Shown one piece after another: positions 50,931 to 58,367 of a stretch of 64,000 nt of DNA (the stretch's first letter is position 1; each line of letters opens with the position of its first letter). The translations under genes were made by a program, and so were the position numbers. The stretch covers positions 62,001 through 126,000 of IMG/VR virus record IMGVR_UViG_3300043570_001980. One strand, 5' to 3'. The stretch comes from a virus. The notes under the pieces were generated by a model, which worked only from the letters and a program-made list of their open reading frames with translations, was not told where the DNA came from and made no database searches.

Positions 50931-51194
50931 ATGAATTTTGTTTTAAATTACATTAAGTCTCATGTGCCACAAATGGAAATGATTGGGGTTATCATGCGTA
51001 TCATTAGTTTTAGTTTGGTGTCATGGTTAGGCCCGGCTAGTCCGTTTATGTTTGTATGGGTATTCAATACTTTAGATGCTATTCTATTAACATATTGTGC
51101 TAGACTAAAGAGAGATCCAGCATACACGCTGTTAAATGCTTTCTGGATCCTAGTTGGGATCATTGGGATTGCTAGAGCAGGAGGGTGGGCATAA
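50931..51194 (+). CDS. small membrane protein
   Basis: 87 residues from ATG 50931, one base after queE. Three hydrophobic stretches: IGVIMRIISFSLVSWLG, PFMFVWVFNTLDAILLTYC, NAFWILVGIIGIARAGG. No charged catalytic residues. Similar to small phage membrane proteins of unknown role. The longer upstream frame lies inside queE and is rejected. Confidence 0.6.
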   Translation: MNFVLNYIKSHVPQMEMIGVIMRIISFSLVSWLGPASPFMFVWVFNTLDAILLTYCARLKRDPAYTLLNAFWILVGIIGIARAGGWA

Positions 51195-51569
51195 ATGAAA
51201 CTGTTTGACAAGTTCTTTAAGAAAAAAACAAAACAACCCGAGCAACCAAAAGAAGCAAAGGCTCCTAAGAAAACAGAAAAAGAGTTAGCTACTGAACGTG
51301 GAGAGCCTTATGTGGCAATACTAGGTTTAGAAATTGATGCCAATAATATGCATCAAGGTGCATTTGACCTTGACTGGAATGAAAAATTTGTAGCCAATCT
51401 GCTACGTGCAGGATATGCGGGAAAAACAGATGCTGACATAGTCGACCAATGGTTCCAAAATGTCTGCAGACATGTGGTGATGGAAACATGGGAACAAGAG
51501 CAGGCAATGAATCCCAATACATACACCAGAGAACGAGACCTAGGCGGCGGAAGAAAAGAAATTTCATGA
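51195..51569 (+). CDS. hypothetical protein with basic N-terminal region
   Basis: 124 residues. The N-terminus is Lys/Pro/Glu-rich and disordered (FDKFFKKKTKQPEQPKEAKA). The remainder is mixed: PYVAILGLEIDANNMHQGAF and WFQNVCRHVVMETWEQEQAM. Family unknown to me, but similar small proteins occur in T4-like phages. Overlaps the next gene by 4. Confidence 0.5.
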   Translation: MKLFDKFFKKKTKQPEQPKEAKAPKKTEKELATERGEPYVAILGLEIDANNMHQGAFDLDWNEKFVANLLRAGYAGKTDADIVDQWFQNVCRHVVMETWEQEQAMNPNTYTRERDLGGGRKEIS

Positions 51570-52051
51570 TTTTCAATCACATTAAACAACTCAAAGCAGA
51601 CGGTAAAAAAATTGGCATCACGTTCTCGACCTTTGACATGCTACACGCAGGGCATATTGCCATGCTCAGTGAAGCAAAGAATCACTGCGATTACTTGATA
51701 TGCGGACTACAAACAGACCCTACCATTGATCGTCCTGATACTAAAAATCATCCTGTGCAAAGTATTGTTGAGAGACAAATACAGTTGGCAGCCTGCCGCT
51801 ATGTAGACGAAGTTGTGGTGTACCAAACCGAGCAAGATCTAATTGACCTGTTGTTGATCCTGCCACTGGATGTGCGTATCTTGGGTGTAGAATATGCTGA
51901 GAAAGAGTTCTCAGGACAAGGCGAATGCTATGACAGAGGCATTGAAATTGTGTTTAACAAACGTGATCATAGTTTCAGTAGTTCGAGTTTAAGGAAGCGG
52001 GTAGTTCACGCAGAAACATTTAAGGTATTAAAAGATGGAAATCCAACCTAA
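51566..52051 (+). CDS. glycerol-3-phosphate cytidylyltransferase-like protein
   Basis: 161 residues from ATG 51566. ITFSTFDMLHAGHIAMLSEA is the HxGH-type motif of TagD/cytidylyltransferases, LICGLQTDPTIDRPDTKNHP and VERQIQLAACRYVDEVVVY follow in order, and SFSSSSLRKRV corresponds to RTxGISTT. Makes CDP-activated alcohols for surface polymers in bacteria. Located in the sugar island; substrate unconfirmed. Confidence 0.75.
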   Translation: MIFNHIKQLKADGKKIGITFSTFDMLHAGHIAMLSEAKNHCDYLICGLQTDPTIDRPDTKNHPVQSIVERQIQLAACRYVDEVVVYQTEQDLIDLLLILPLDVRILGVEYAEKEFSGQGECYDRGIEIVFNKRDHSFSSSSLRKRVVHAETFKVLKDGNPT

Positions 52052-52202
52052 AGACACAAGCAAGGGACATTTTTATGTTAGCCTTGTCAAAAGTGTGTTA
52101 CGCATTACAGCAGGTGGTGCGTTAATTTCCGGCTTTATAGTACATGCTGGTGTATTGTTAATTGTAGCCGAAGTGCTTGGCATTGTTGAGGAACTGGTGT
52201 GA
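52035..52202 (+). CDS. 55-residue membrane protein
   Basis: ATG 52035 to 52202, MEIQPKDTSKGHFYVSLVKS followed by a hydrophobic span (GGALISGFIVHAGVLLIVAE). Overlaps genes on both sides by a few bases, as is usual here, and fills the gap exactly. Similar TM peptides occur in T4-like phages; role unknown. Confidence 0.55.
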   Translation: MEIQPKDTSKGHFYVSLVKSVLRITAGGALISGFIVHAGVLLIVAEVLGIVEELV

Positions 52203-52903
52203 TTTTATATGTAAACGGCGATAGTCACACAGCTGGTGCAGAAATTGTCACACCATATGCATTTGCAGAGGATGACCAACGCTATGTCTACATGGGTCGT
52301 AGACCACATCCTGAAAATATTATTGCCACGTGGGGCAAAACATTAGCTGATGCAATCAAAGCGGGTTTTTGGTACGATGCTGAGTCTGCTAGTTCAAATG
52401 CACGTATTATTAGAACCACAGAAAAATACCTAACAGAGCATGCCAGTAATCTGTACGAAACATTGATGATTATTCAATGGAGTACCTGGGAACGAGAAGA
52501 ATGGTTACACAACGGTGTTTATTATCAAGTGAACGCCAGTGGAATTGACGACGTTCCACAAGAGCTACAAGAAAAATACAGAAATTATATTATTGGAATC
52601 GATTGGCAATTAAAAACCGAACAAGCACACAACGATATATGGCAACTGCATTGCCGACTCAATGATCTAAATGTCAAGCATGTGTTTTTTAATGGTAACT
52701 CAGATTTTTCTAAAATTACTGATCAACGCAGTTGGGGAGTAAGTTACATGGATCCTTACAAACCAAAATCTACATTTTCGGATACACTTACACAACGTGG
52801 GTTTGATACAGTAGCACCCAGTTCTTATCATTTTGGTAAACCTGCCCATAGCTTTTGGAGCAATCATATGCTACAATATGTTATCAGTAACCATTTGATT
52901 TGA
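52199..52903 (+). CDS. SGNH-like hydrolase-type protein
   Basis: 234 residues from GTG 52199. ILYVNGDSHTAGAEIVTPYA is SGNH block I with the GDS Ser; SASSNARIIRTTEKYL fits the Asn-bearing block III region; LMIIQWSTWEREEWL matches the third strand. The C-terminal VAPSSYHFGKPAHSFWSNHM provides a His in block V position. A third SGNH-like protein after 3649 and 41530. Possible acyl-modification enzyme. Confidence 0.55.
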   Translation: MILYVNGDSHTAGAEIVTPYAFAEDDQRYVYMGRRPHPENIIATWGKTLADAIKAGFWYDAESASSNARIIRTTEKYLTEHASNLYETLMIIQWSTWEREEWLHNGVYYQVNASGIDDVPQELQEKYRNYIIGIDWQLKTEQAHNDIWQLHCRLNDLNVKHVFFNGNSDFSKITDQRSWGVSYMDPYKPKSTFSDTLTQRGFDTVAPSSYHFGKPAHSFWSNHMLQYVISNHLI

Positions 52904-52909
52904 GGCAAA

Positions 52910-53917
52910 ATGCAATATCTTTTAATCGATACTTCTAACATGTTTTTTCGTGCTAGACATGTGGCCTACAGGGCAGAAGATGCTTGGGAAAAAATTGGAT
53001 ACGCATTACACATTACACTGGCTTCAATTAACAAAGTAGCACGACAATTTAATGCAGACCATGTGGTATTTGCACTCGAAGGTCGTAGCTGGCGTAAGGA
53101 TTTTTACAAGCCCTACAAAGCAAACCGTGCAGAATCACGTGCGGCCATGTCAGAAAAAGAGCAAGAAGAAGACAAATTGTTCTGGGAAACTTATGATAAT
53201 CTGACTAAATATTTGCTAGAGCAAACAAACTGTTCAGTAATCCGACACCCTAATGCAGAAGCAGATGATGTAATTGCACGTTGGACTGCTCTGCACCCAC
53301 AAGACAATCATATTATCATTTCAAGCGACACAGATTTTGTGCAGTTACTGGCGGACAATGTGCAACAGTACAATGGCATAACTGATGAACTTCTTACAAT
53401 TAATGGTATCTTTGATGCCAAGGGTAAACCTGTAATTGATAAGAAAACAAAAGAACCTAAAACTATTCCAAATCCAAAGTGGCTTCTATTTGAAAAATGC
53501 ATGCGTGGTGACACATCCGATAATGTTTTTAGTGCCTTCCCGGGTGTACGCCTTAAAGGAACTAAAAACAAAATTGGCTTGCAAGAAGCATTTGACGACA
53601 TGAATAAAAAAGGATATGCTTGGAACAATCTCATGCTTCAGCGTTGGACCGACCACAACGGTCTAGAACATCGTGTGTTAGATGACTACGAACGCAATCG
53701 ACATTTAATTGATCTTGGTGAACAACCAGAAGAAATTAAACAACAAGTCGATCAAGCAATATGTGAACAGATTAGTCATCGAGACATTGGACAAGTTGGT
53801 GTCAGATTTATGAAGTTTTGTGGCAAGTACGAGCTTAGTCGTATCAGCGAAAATCCCGAACAGTTTGCTCGCTGGCTAAACGCAACATATCAAGGAGTAT
53901 TAAATGATCATAGCTAA
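52910..53917 (+). CDS. rnh: 5'-3' exonuclease/RNase H (T4 rnh type)
   Basis: 335 residues, the FEN-family nuclease that removes RNA primers at the fork. LLIDTSNMFFRARHVAYRAE (first Asp), HVVFALEGRSWRKDFYKPYK, RHPNAEADDVIARWTA and IISSDTDFVQLLADN carry the metal-binding acidic residues; CMRGDTSDNVFSAFPGV is the H3TH-associated motif. Slightly longer than T4 RNase H (305). Confidence 0.9.
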   Translation: MQYLLIDTSNMFFRARHVAYRAEDAWEKIGYALHITLASINKVARQFNADHVVFALEGRSWRKDFYKPYKANRAESRAAMSEKEQEEDKLFWETYDNLTKYLLEQTNCSVIRHPNAEADDVIARWTALHPQDNHIIISSDTDFVQLLADNVQQYNGITDELLTINGIFDAKGKPVIDKKTKEPKTIPNPKWLLFEKCMRGDTSDNVFSAFPGVRLKGTKNKIGLQEAFDDMNKKGYAWNNLMLQRWTDHNGLEHRVLDDYERNRHLIDLGEQPEEIKQQVDQAICEQISHRDIGQVGVRFMKFCGKYELSRISENPEQFARWLNATYQGVLNDHS

Positions 53918-54353
53918 AGCAGTTATTCCAAATCAATATTGGATCTTGAAAGAAAACGATCGTAAGATTGGTAACATTGAATCTGGACCTGACGGATTTT
54001 CTGTTAAAATAAAAGATCTAACCACGTGTTTTAAAACACTGAGTATGGTGCAACAACGTATTGGCATTGACTTTGAACCTATTAAACAAAGATCTGTACC
54101 TGAACCTAACCAAGTACACGGATATCCAACCACAGACCATCCATATAATCCAATTTTTGATGTTAAACGTCAACTGCCTATTTGGACGCAGGAAGAAAAA
54201 TCCAAGTCGTGGTTTGCCGCAGGATGGTATCGATTAAAGACCGGACGAGTCTGGAATGTTGTACAATGTCCAAAACTTATTACACTTCAGCGTTATCCAT
54301 ACACTGGACCATTTTATACCGAGGAAGAAGCCTGTGACAAATCCGTTTCGTGA
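53904..54353 (+). CDS. conserved phage hypothetical protein
   Basis: 149 residues, downstream of rnh with a 14-base overlap and AAGGAG-type ribosome site. Beta-type start (NQYWILKENDRKIGNIESGP; FSVKIKDLTTCFKTLSMVQQ) and Trp-rich LPIWTQEEKSKSWFAAGWYR. I recall such proteins near rnh in marine T4-like phages. Function unknown. Confidence 0.6.
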   Translation: MIIAKAVIPNQYWILKENDRKIGNIESGPDGFSVKIKDLTTCFKTLSMVQQRIGIDFEPIKQRSVPEPNQVHGYPTTDHPYNPIFDVKRQLPIWTQEEKSKSWFAAGWYRLKTGRVWNVVQCPKLITLQRYPYTGPFYTEEEACDKSVS

Positions 54354-54705
54354 TCAAGAAAAATTTATGAGAGCCTGCGACCAAACAGTGGGTGAATTCA
54401 ATGGTACACAATATGATATGTATTGTGCGTTAATCGAAGAAGAGTTTAAAGAACTTCAACAAGCATTAGCCGATAACAATGATGTGGAGTGCTTGGATGC
54501 ACTGATCGACATCTTGGTTGTGACTATCGGTGCCATACAGTCAGCTGGGTTTGACGGTGAAGGTGCGTGGAAAGAAGTCATGAGTACAAACTTTGCCAAA
54601 ATCGACAAGTTAACTGGCAAGGTGCGTAAACGTGAAGATGGTAAGGTATTAAAGCCAGTGGGGTGGACCCCTCCTAATCTAGCACCTTATCTAAAAAGAA
54701 CATAA
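54334..54705 (+). CDS. MazG/HisE-like nucleotide pyrophosphohydrolase
   Basis: 123 residues from GTG 54334; the in-frame ATG at 54256 lies deep in the previous gene. MRACDQTVGEFNGTQYDMYC, ALIEEEFKELQQALADNNDV (EExxEL) and DALIDILVVTIGAIQSAGFD (ExxD-like) fit the all-alpha NTP pyrophosphatase fold; AWKEVMSTNFAKIDKLTGKV is a typical C-terminal motif in phage members. Second such enzyme in the window. Confidence 0.75.
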   Translation: MTNPFRDQEKFMRACDQTVGEFNGTQYDMYCALIEEEFKELQQALADNNDVECLDALIDILVVTIGAIQSAGFDGEGAWKEVMSTNFAKIDKLTGKVRKREDGKVLKPVGWTPPNLAPYLKRT

Positions 54706-54911
54706 TGTTACACATTAACAAATTCATCGATCGAGTCAAAGCGGCAGAAAGCAGAAGTCAACGTGACTTGATCATGACCATCAACGAAGCCAGGGACTTG
54801 CACGGGGATATTACAAAATTACTTTTAAGTCTTCAAGTACTACGTGAACAGTCTACTGCAACCCCTGTGGAACCCGTAACCAGCATTGAGGTTGTCGGCG
54901 GCTCATTCTAA
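54705..54911 (+). CDS. small hypothetical protein
   Basis: 68 residues. Helical: HINKFIDRVKAAESRSQRDL and DLHGDITKLLLSLQVLREQS; ends TSIEVVGGSF. TAATG overlap with the upstream gene. After its stop comes a direct repeat of AAAACTACCTA (two copies, 54909-54931). Confidence 0.55.
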   Translation: MLHINKFIDRVKAAESRSQRDLIMTINEARDLHGDITKLLLSLQVLREQSTATPVEPVTSIEVVGGSF

Positions 54912-54940
54912 AACTACCTAAAACTACCTACATAACGGGA

Positions 54941-54946
54941 TAAATA
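54941..54946 (+). promoter_or_regulatory. candidate late promoter (ATAAATAAA)
   Basis: TAAATA 17 bases before ATG 54964, next to a TAGGAG ribosome site and just after two copies of AAAACTACCTA. Confidence 0.4.
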
Positions 54947-54963
54947 AAAGTAGGAGTTTAACA

Positions 54964-55266
54964 ATGAGCAGACCAAAACCTAAAGTTCTAGTAGAACTAA
55001 CCAACAAAGTCAATTACAAGACCGAACAGGTACTTGCGGCTGAAGGGATATGGGCTGTGTTTTTTGACGGGCTACCTATCAACCTCAAAACATCAAATAT
55101 GCTAATTCAATATCCTGGCCCCAAGTACAAGAAGGTTAGTTTTTCCAACAGCGGCCATGCAATTAATCTAGCAAAAAAACTTAACACACAATTCAAGACT
55201 GACAAATTCTCAGTGGTGTTATTAAAGCAAGGTCCCCAGATTTTTCCAGATGGTAAACAAAAATGA
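54964..55266 (+). CDS. hypothetical protein
   Basis: 100 residues. Basic, beta/alpha: SRPKPKVLVELTNKVNYKTE, GPKYKKVSFSNSGHAINLAK, ending FSVVLLKQGPQIFPDGKQK. No motif. Overlaps the next gene by 17 bases. Confidence 0.5.
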   Translation: MSRPKPKVLVELTNKVNYKTEQVLAAEGIWAVFFDGLPINLKTSNMLIQYPGPKYKKVSFSNSGHAINLAKKLNTQFKTDKFSVVLLKQGPQIFPDGKQK

Positions 55267-55606
55267 ACTAACACAAACGTTAGTTGAATTATTACCCAAT
55301 TCATTATCTGTAACCACAGAAAAAGCACTCAAGACTTGGTACTGTAATATTCGATCCAATGGTGGGTTACGACTTACTGATTACGGCTACAAAGCTTTTC
55401 AATTCTTAGAGATTGAAAGTTGGAATGTGCCGATTGAGTTTAAAAATCTCAATAAGAAAGGTCTATTGGCACTAGACCGTAAACTGACCTTTCCTTATTA
55501 TATTGATTCAAAAAATAAACAGCTAGTTATGTTTTCTAGTAAGGAAGCAATGTTGGCAACTTTATACGGGGATTTACAAAAGTTTCTCGACAGTTATTCC
55601 GGGTAA
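55250..55606 (+). CDS. conserved hypothetical protein
   Basis: 118 residues. Contains LKTWYCNIRSNGGLRLTDYG and LKKKGLLALDRKLT-like stretch (NLNKKGLLALDRKLTFPYYI) with FSSKEAMLATLYGDLQKFLD. I associate this pattern with small marine T4-like phage proteins; role unknown. A strong double terminator follows. Confidence 0.55.
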   Translation: MVNKNELTQTLVELLPNSLSVTTEKALKTWYCNIRSNGGLRLTDYGYKAFQFLEIESWNVPIEFKNLNKKGLLALDRKLTFPYYIDSKNKQLVMFSSKEAMLATLYGDLQKFLDSYSG

Positions 55607-55639
55607 CTATAATCCACTATAATATTATCAGATATTATT

Positions 55640-55651
55640 GATAATATTATC
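55640..55651. repeat. palindromic AT-rich element
   Basis: GATAATATTATC is a perfect palindrome inside a 70-base AT-rich gap that also repeats ATATTAT and ATTATC several times between the gene end at 55606 and the terminators. It could be a protein-binding site or part of the termination region. Confidence 0.35.
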
Positions 55652-55661
55652 GGATTATCAA

Positions 55662-55699
55662 GGTAATACTTGAGTATTATCTTATTTTGTTGTTTTTTT
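55662..55699 (+). terminator. rho-independent terminator
   Basis: GGTAATAC-TTGA-GTATTATC (8-bp stem with one wobble, 55662-55681) followed by TTATTTTGTTGTTTTTTT. Ends the operon that finishes at 55606. Confidence 0.6.
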
Positions 55700-55700
55700 A

Positions 55701-55721
55701 CCACAATTTTGTGGCTTTTTT
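55701..55721 (+). terminator. second rho-independent terminator
   Basis: CCACAA-TT-TTGTGG stem (55701-55714) then CTTTTTT. Tandem with the preceding hairpin; ACCACA repeats again right after. Confidence 0.6.
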
Positions 55722-55738
55722 ACCACAGTTGTGTTTGG

Positions 55739-55767
55739 TTGACTGGAAATGCCCATTTTGCTATAAT
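55739..55767 (+). promoter_or_regulatory. sigma70-type promoter of GIY-YIG gene
   Basis: TTGACT at 55739-55744, 17-base spacer, TATAAT at 55762-55767. The predicted start (about 55774) coincides with the ATG of the next gene, suggesting a leaderless mRNA. Confidence 0.8.
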
Positions 55768-55773
55768 ATATAC

Positions 55774-56115
55774 ATGAACACAAAAACAGTAACCCGTAAA
55801 AAGCGTACAGACCGCACTCACATCATTTATATGATCGAAAGCGGTACAGACTTCTACATTGGTGTCACAGCCAAGACCATGAGCACCGTTAAAAAGAGTG
55901 TGTTGGTTCGTTGCAACAAACACATTTATCGTATGCGTTCTGAAGACAAGTCATGGATGCTGTACGAGACCATGCGTGAGCGTGGTACTGACTCATTCAC
56001 TGTTCGTGTGATGGCTGTGGTGCGTGGCAAAACAGAAGCTCACAATTTTGAGCGTGACATGATCCGTAGCATGAAGCCCAACTTAAATACTGATGTTCGT
56101 GGAGTTAACTTTTAA
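55774..56115 (+). CDS. GIY-YIG nuclease-like protein
   Basis: 113 residues from ATG 55774. HIIYMIESGTDFYIGVTAKT is the GIY-YIG strand pair (IYMI ... YIGVT), with R in VRCNKHIYRMRSEDKSW and E in KTEAHNFERDMIRSMKPNLN as the later catalytic positions. Small freestanding member, perhaps a homing-type or Slx1-like nuclease. A consensus promoter ends 6 bases before the ATG and no ribosome site is present, so the mRNA is probably leaderless. Confidence 0.7.
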   Translation: MNTKTVTRKKRTDRTHIIYMIESGTDFYIGVTAKTMSTVKKSVLVRCNKHIYRMRSEDKSWMLYETMRERGTDSFTVRVMAVVRGKTEAHNFERDMIRSMKPNLNTDVRGVNF

Positions 56116-56124
56116 TGGTGCAGT

Positions 56125-56277
56125 ATGAAAATCAAACAATCCAAACCTAGAAACTTTGTTGCCAAAGATTTGCGCACACCAAAATATCGCATGCGCAAAG
56201 AAGAATTAAAAACGGCATACCAACGACATGAAAAACATCAAACACGTTGTTGTCTTGTTGACTTTAAAATTGCATAA
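56125..56277 (+). CDS. 50-residue Arg/Lys-rich phage protein
   Basis: ATG 56125, MKIKQSKPRNFVAKDLRTPK then YRMRKEELKTAYQRHEKHQ. This is a recurrent very basic small protein type in phages (DUF7230-like, by pattern), possibly nucleic-acid-binding. Its stop lies inside the promoter of the next gene. Confidence 0.55.
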   Translation: MKIKQSKPRNFVAKDLRTPKYRMRKEELKTAYQRHEKHQTRCCLVDFKIA

Positions 56278-56286
56278 GTGTATAAT
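56258..56286 (+). promoter_or_regulatory. sigma70-type promoter
   Basis: TTGACT at 56258-56263, 17 bases, TATAAT at 56281-56286, overlapping the end of the small basic gene. The leader to ATG 56312 contains CCAGGAGTA. Confidence 0.75.
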
Positions 56287-56311
56287 CAGTATCTAACCAG
56301 GAGTATATCAT

Positions 56312-56857
56312 ATGATCACAATGAAAGAATGGATGGAACTAGTTGACTATAAAATCACCGAAGGTGGTGATTTTGGCTGGGACTGTTACGGATCAAATAG
56401 TTACCAGCTAAGTAGCTGGAACGGTGTTCACGACCAGGGTGGGTGGAGTTTCAATATTGTATTCAGTACCAAGAGTCAAAAGGTCTACGAAGTAGCAGTC
56501 TGCGACTACACCAACAATCGTGCATATCGCATGATCAATCCCGACTATGTTAAAAAGTACAACAAAGAAGCCAAGACTCGCGGCGAAATGCTGAACCAAG
56601 CCTGGGACGATGTTGACTATGTGGATCTAGAAGTGGACGACGACTTTATCCAAAAATGTCTTGCTATCAAAGCCGGAGAAGTGTATGATACCCGTGTGAG
56701 TGTGCCTATTGATCTGTCAGATGATGGCATGTTTACACTGATGAAAATGGCACACGAACGCGACATTACATTTAATCAAATGGTCGAACAAGTCCTACGA
56801 GAACAATTGGGTCTGCTGGGTATGGATTCAGTTGTTGACAACAAAAACAAATTCTAA
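56312..56857 (+). CDS. conserved hypothetical protein
   Basis: 181 residues. N-terminal module DYKITEGGDFGWDCYGSNSY, YEVAVCDYTNNRAYRMINPD; C-terminal helical region ISDDGMFTLMKMAHERDITF-like sequence (DLSDDGMFTLMKMAHERDIT) and FNQMVEQVLREQLG, reminiscent of a ribbon-helix-helix tail. Common in T4-like phages by my recollection. Its end overlaps the tRNA promoter. Confidence 0.55.
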   Translation: MITMKEWMELVDYKITEGGDFGWDCYGSNSYQLSSWNGVHDQGGWSFNIVFSTKSQKVYEVAVCDYTNNRAYRMINPDYVKKYNKEAKTRGEMLNQAWDDVDYVDLEVDDDFIQKCLAIKAGEVYDTRVSVPIDLSDDGMFTLMKMAHERDITFNQMVEQVLREQLGLLGMDSVVDNKNKF

Positions 56858-56863
56858 TATAAT
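56835..56863 (+). promoter_or_regulatory. sigma70 consensus promoter of tRNA cluster
   Basis: TTGACA at 56835-56840 and TATAAT at 56858-56863 with a 17-base spacer; overlaps the 3' end of the previous gene. Start would be about 4 bases ahead of the first tRNA. Confidence 0.85.
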
Positions 56864-56873
56864 TACGTTTATA

Positions 56874-56951
56874 GGGCCGTTAGCTCATGTTGGTTAGAGC
56901 AGTGGACTCATAATCCATTGGTGCTGTGTTCGACTCACAGACGGCCCACCA
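56874..56951 (+). tRNA. tRNA with CAT anticodon (Met or Ile-CAU)
   Basis: Acceptor GGGCCGT pairs with ACGGCCC before encoded ACCA; anticodon loop CTCATAA; T-arm CTGTG-TTCGACT-CACAG. The anticodon CAT alone cannot separate elongator Met from lysidine-modified Ile. Confidence 0.9.
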
Positions 56952-56958
56952 GACAATT

Positions 56959-57045
56959 GCGACTGTGGTGAAATAGGTAGACACAAGAGACTTAAAATCT
57001 CTCGCTCGCAAGGGCATGCCGGTTCGATTCCGGCCAGTCGCACCA
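56959..57045 (+). tRNA. tRNA-Leu (TAA anticodon)
   Basis: Acceptor GCGACTG pairs with CAGTCGC then ACCA; anticodon loop ACTTAAAAT with TAA; long variable arm (CTCGCTCGCAAGGGC region) typical of class II tRNA-Leu; T-arm GCCGG-TTCGATT-CCGGC. Confidence 0.9.
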
Positions 57046-57050
57046 ACAAC

Positions 57051-57125
57051 CTGGCCTTAGTTCAATGGACAGAACAGTAGCCTTCTAAGCTATCAATACA
57101 GGTTCGATTCCTGTAGGCCGGACCA
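57051..57125 (+). tRNA. tRNA-Arg (TCT anticodon)
   Basis: Acceptor CTGGCCT pairs with AGGCCGG (one wobble) then ACCA; anticodon loop CTTCTAA with TCT, reading AGA/AGG; T-arm ACAGG-TTCGATT-CCTGT. Confidence 0.9.
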
Positions 57126-57140
57126 TAACAAGGATTTACA

Positions 57141-57386
57141 ATGACTAATTCGCAGAAATCAAAAGTAGAGTTTGCACCTGGTGCATTTGATGATTTTGAT
57201 GGAACACAAGAAGAACTTGATGCTTTGCAGAAAGAGCTTGTTGAAATGTTTTCTAATCTAACACCAGAAGAATTAGCAGAACAAAGTCGAGCTGTGGACT
57301 TTGAAGAACTCATGGAAGAAGATCCTGCGCTGGCAGAAAAACTGTTTAACAGTTTTAACGACGAGCCCACAAGAAAACTGCAATGA
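57141..57386 (+). CDS. acidic small hypothetical protein
   Basis: 81 residues, strongly acidic: APGAFDDFDGTQEELDALQK, LTPEELAEQSRAVDFEELME, ending FNDEPTRKLQ. Helical. Starts 15 bases after the tRNA-Arg, with AAGGA upstream, so it may share the tRNA transcript. Confidence 0.55.
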   Translation: MTNSQKSKVEFAPGAFDDFDGTQEELDALQKELVEMFSNLTPEELAEQSRAVDFEELMEEDPALAEKLFNSFNDEPTRKLQ

Positions 57387-57934
57387 CCAAGATAAACAGC
57401 AGTCCTGAGCGTAATACCTTCCAAGTAGAAGGTGCTATCAAGCGGGCAGAAGAAGCAGGCCAAGAGCCTGACCAAGACTATATTGACATGTGGGAACAGA
57501 TCAAGATTGACGATGCTAACAAGATCCACGATCCTGAGTGGCAAAAAGACAATATGGAGTACGATCTACGCAGTACTTTATGGATCTGTGACAAAGTAAA
57601 AGCCAGCGACAATTATGCACAGAACTTGTATGCGGCCATGTGTAACATGCAGTTTCAAAAATTAGAAACTTGGCCTATCTTAAAGAATCAGCGGTGGAGT
57701 TGTAGTTGGCGTCATAGTGGTGGTATCATTGCAGACATGCAAGAAAAAGGCGACTACATTGATTGGTACTGTAGCGGCATTGGTAACAAAGAAAACGGTT
57801 TTGGATTAGATGGGTACGAACCCACATTGGATTCTGATGGCAGAGACTACGTTGCCGAAGGTGTAGTCACAGAAGAGATCCGAGAAGATCTACGTAAACT
57901 TGGATGGACGCCAATTGAATGGGAAGATGATTAA
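57383..57934 (+). CDS. conserved hypothetical protein
   Basis: 183 residues. IKIDDANKIHDPEWQKDNME, LRSTLWICDKVKASDNYAQN and CSWRHSGGIIADMQEKGDYI, then WYCSGIGN. Trp-rich, single domain in appearance. I recall similar proteins from T4-like phages; role unknown. The DYVAEGVV segment resembles the polyprotein seam but is probably coincidental. Confidence 0.55.
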   Translation: MTKINSSPERNTFQVEGAIKRAEEAGQEPDQDYIDMWEQIKIDDANKIHDPEWQKDNMEYDLRSTLWICDKVKASDNYAQNLYAAMCNMQFQKLETWPILKNQRWSCSWRHSGGIIADMQEKGDYIDWYCSGIGNKENGFGLDGYEPTLDSDGRDYVAEGVVTEEIREDLRKLGWTPIEWEDD

Positions 57935-58145
57935 CAGTTTATCAGGGTGGTATGTGGCCAGTATTACGCCTCCTGTAAACGGTCGCGTTTCTAAACATGT
58001 ATATGTGGGGTGGACACCTTGCATAGATTGGTGCAAAGAGCAATTTGGAAATAATGCAATAGATGGTTGGAGATTCATCGGAGAAGGTGTATTTGAATTT
58101 AGAGATGAAAAAATGTTAACATTGTTCTTACTGAGGTGGGCATGA
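57927..58145 (+). CDS. small hypothetical protein
   Basis: 72 residues from ATG 57927 overlapping the previous stop. WYVASITPPVNGRVSKHVYV, CIDWCKEQFGNNAIDGWRFI, ends MLTLFLLRWA. No domain recognised. Confidence 0.45.
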   Translation: MINSLSGWYVASITPPVNGRVSKHVYVGWTPCIDWCKEQFGNNAIDGWRFIGEGVFEFRDEKMLTLFLLRWA

Positions 58146-58360
58146 TCGAAGTAACTCTCGAAGGACACAACCCAACTCGTGTTATGGAAATAGTACAAGA
58201 GTTGAGAGACAGCGGTCTTCAACAAGGCTCCGACTTTGACTTTCAATATCATCCTCCCAAGTTTGATGCAATAAATGGTCACGAAATGAAACCTAAATAT
58301 ACAATTTTTTTCTTTTACAACAATGCAACTGCCAGTTGGTTTGCATTAAAACACAAGTGA
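58142..58360 (+). CDS. small hypothetical protein
   Basis: 72 residues from ATG 58142 (ATGA overlap). IEVTLEGHNPTRVMEIVQEL then RDSGLQQGSDFDFQYHPPKF. Alpha/beta, may be a small ferredoxin-like fold. Unknown function. Confidence 0.45.
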   Translation: MIEVTLEGHNPTRVMEIVQELRDSGLQQGSDFDFQYHPPKFDAINGHEMKPKYTIFFFYNNATASWFALKHK

Positions 58361-58367
58361 GGTAATT

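Noticed and set aside
57820-57880. DYVAEGVV segment as another polyprotein cleavage seam
   Set aside because: The host protein lacks the N-terminal tag, lies outside the locus and has no domain change at this point.
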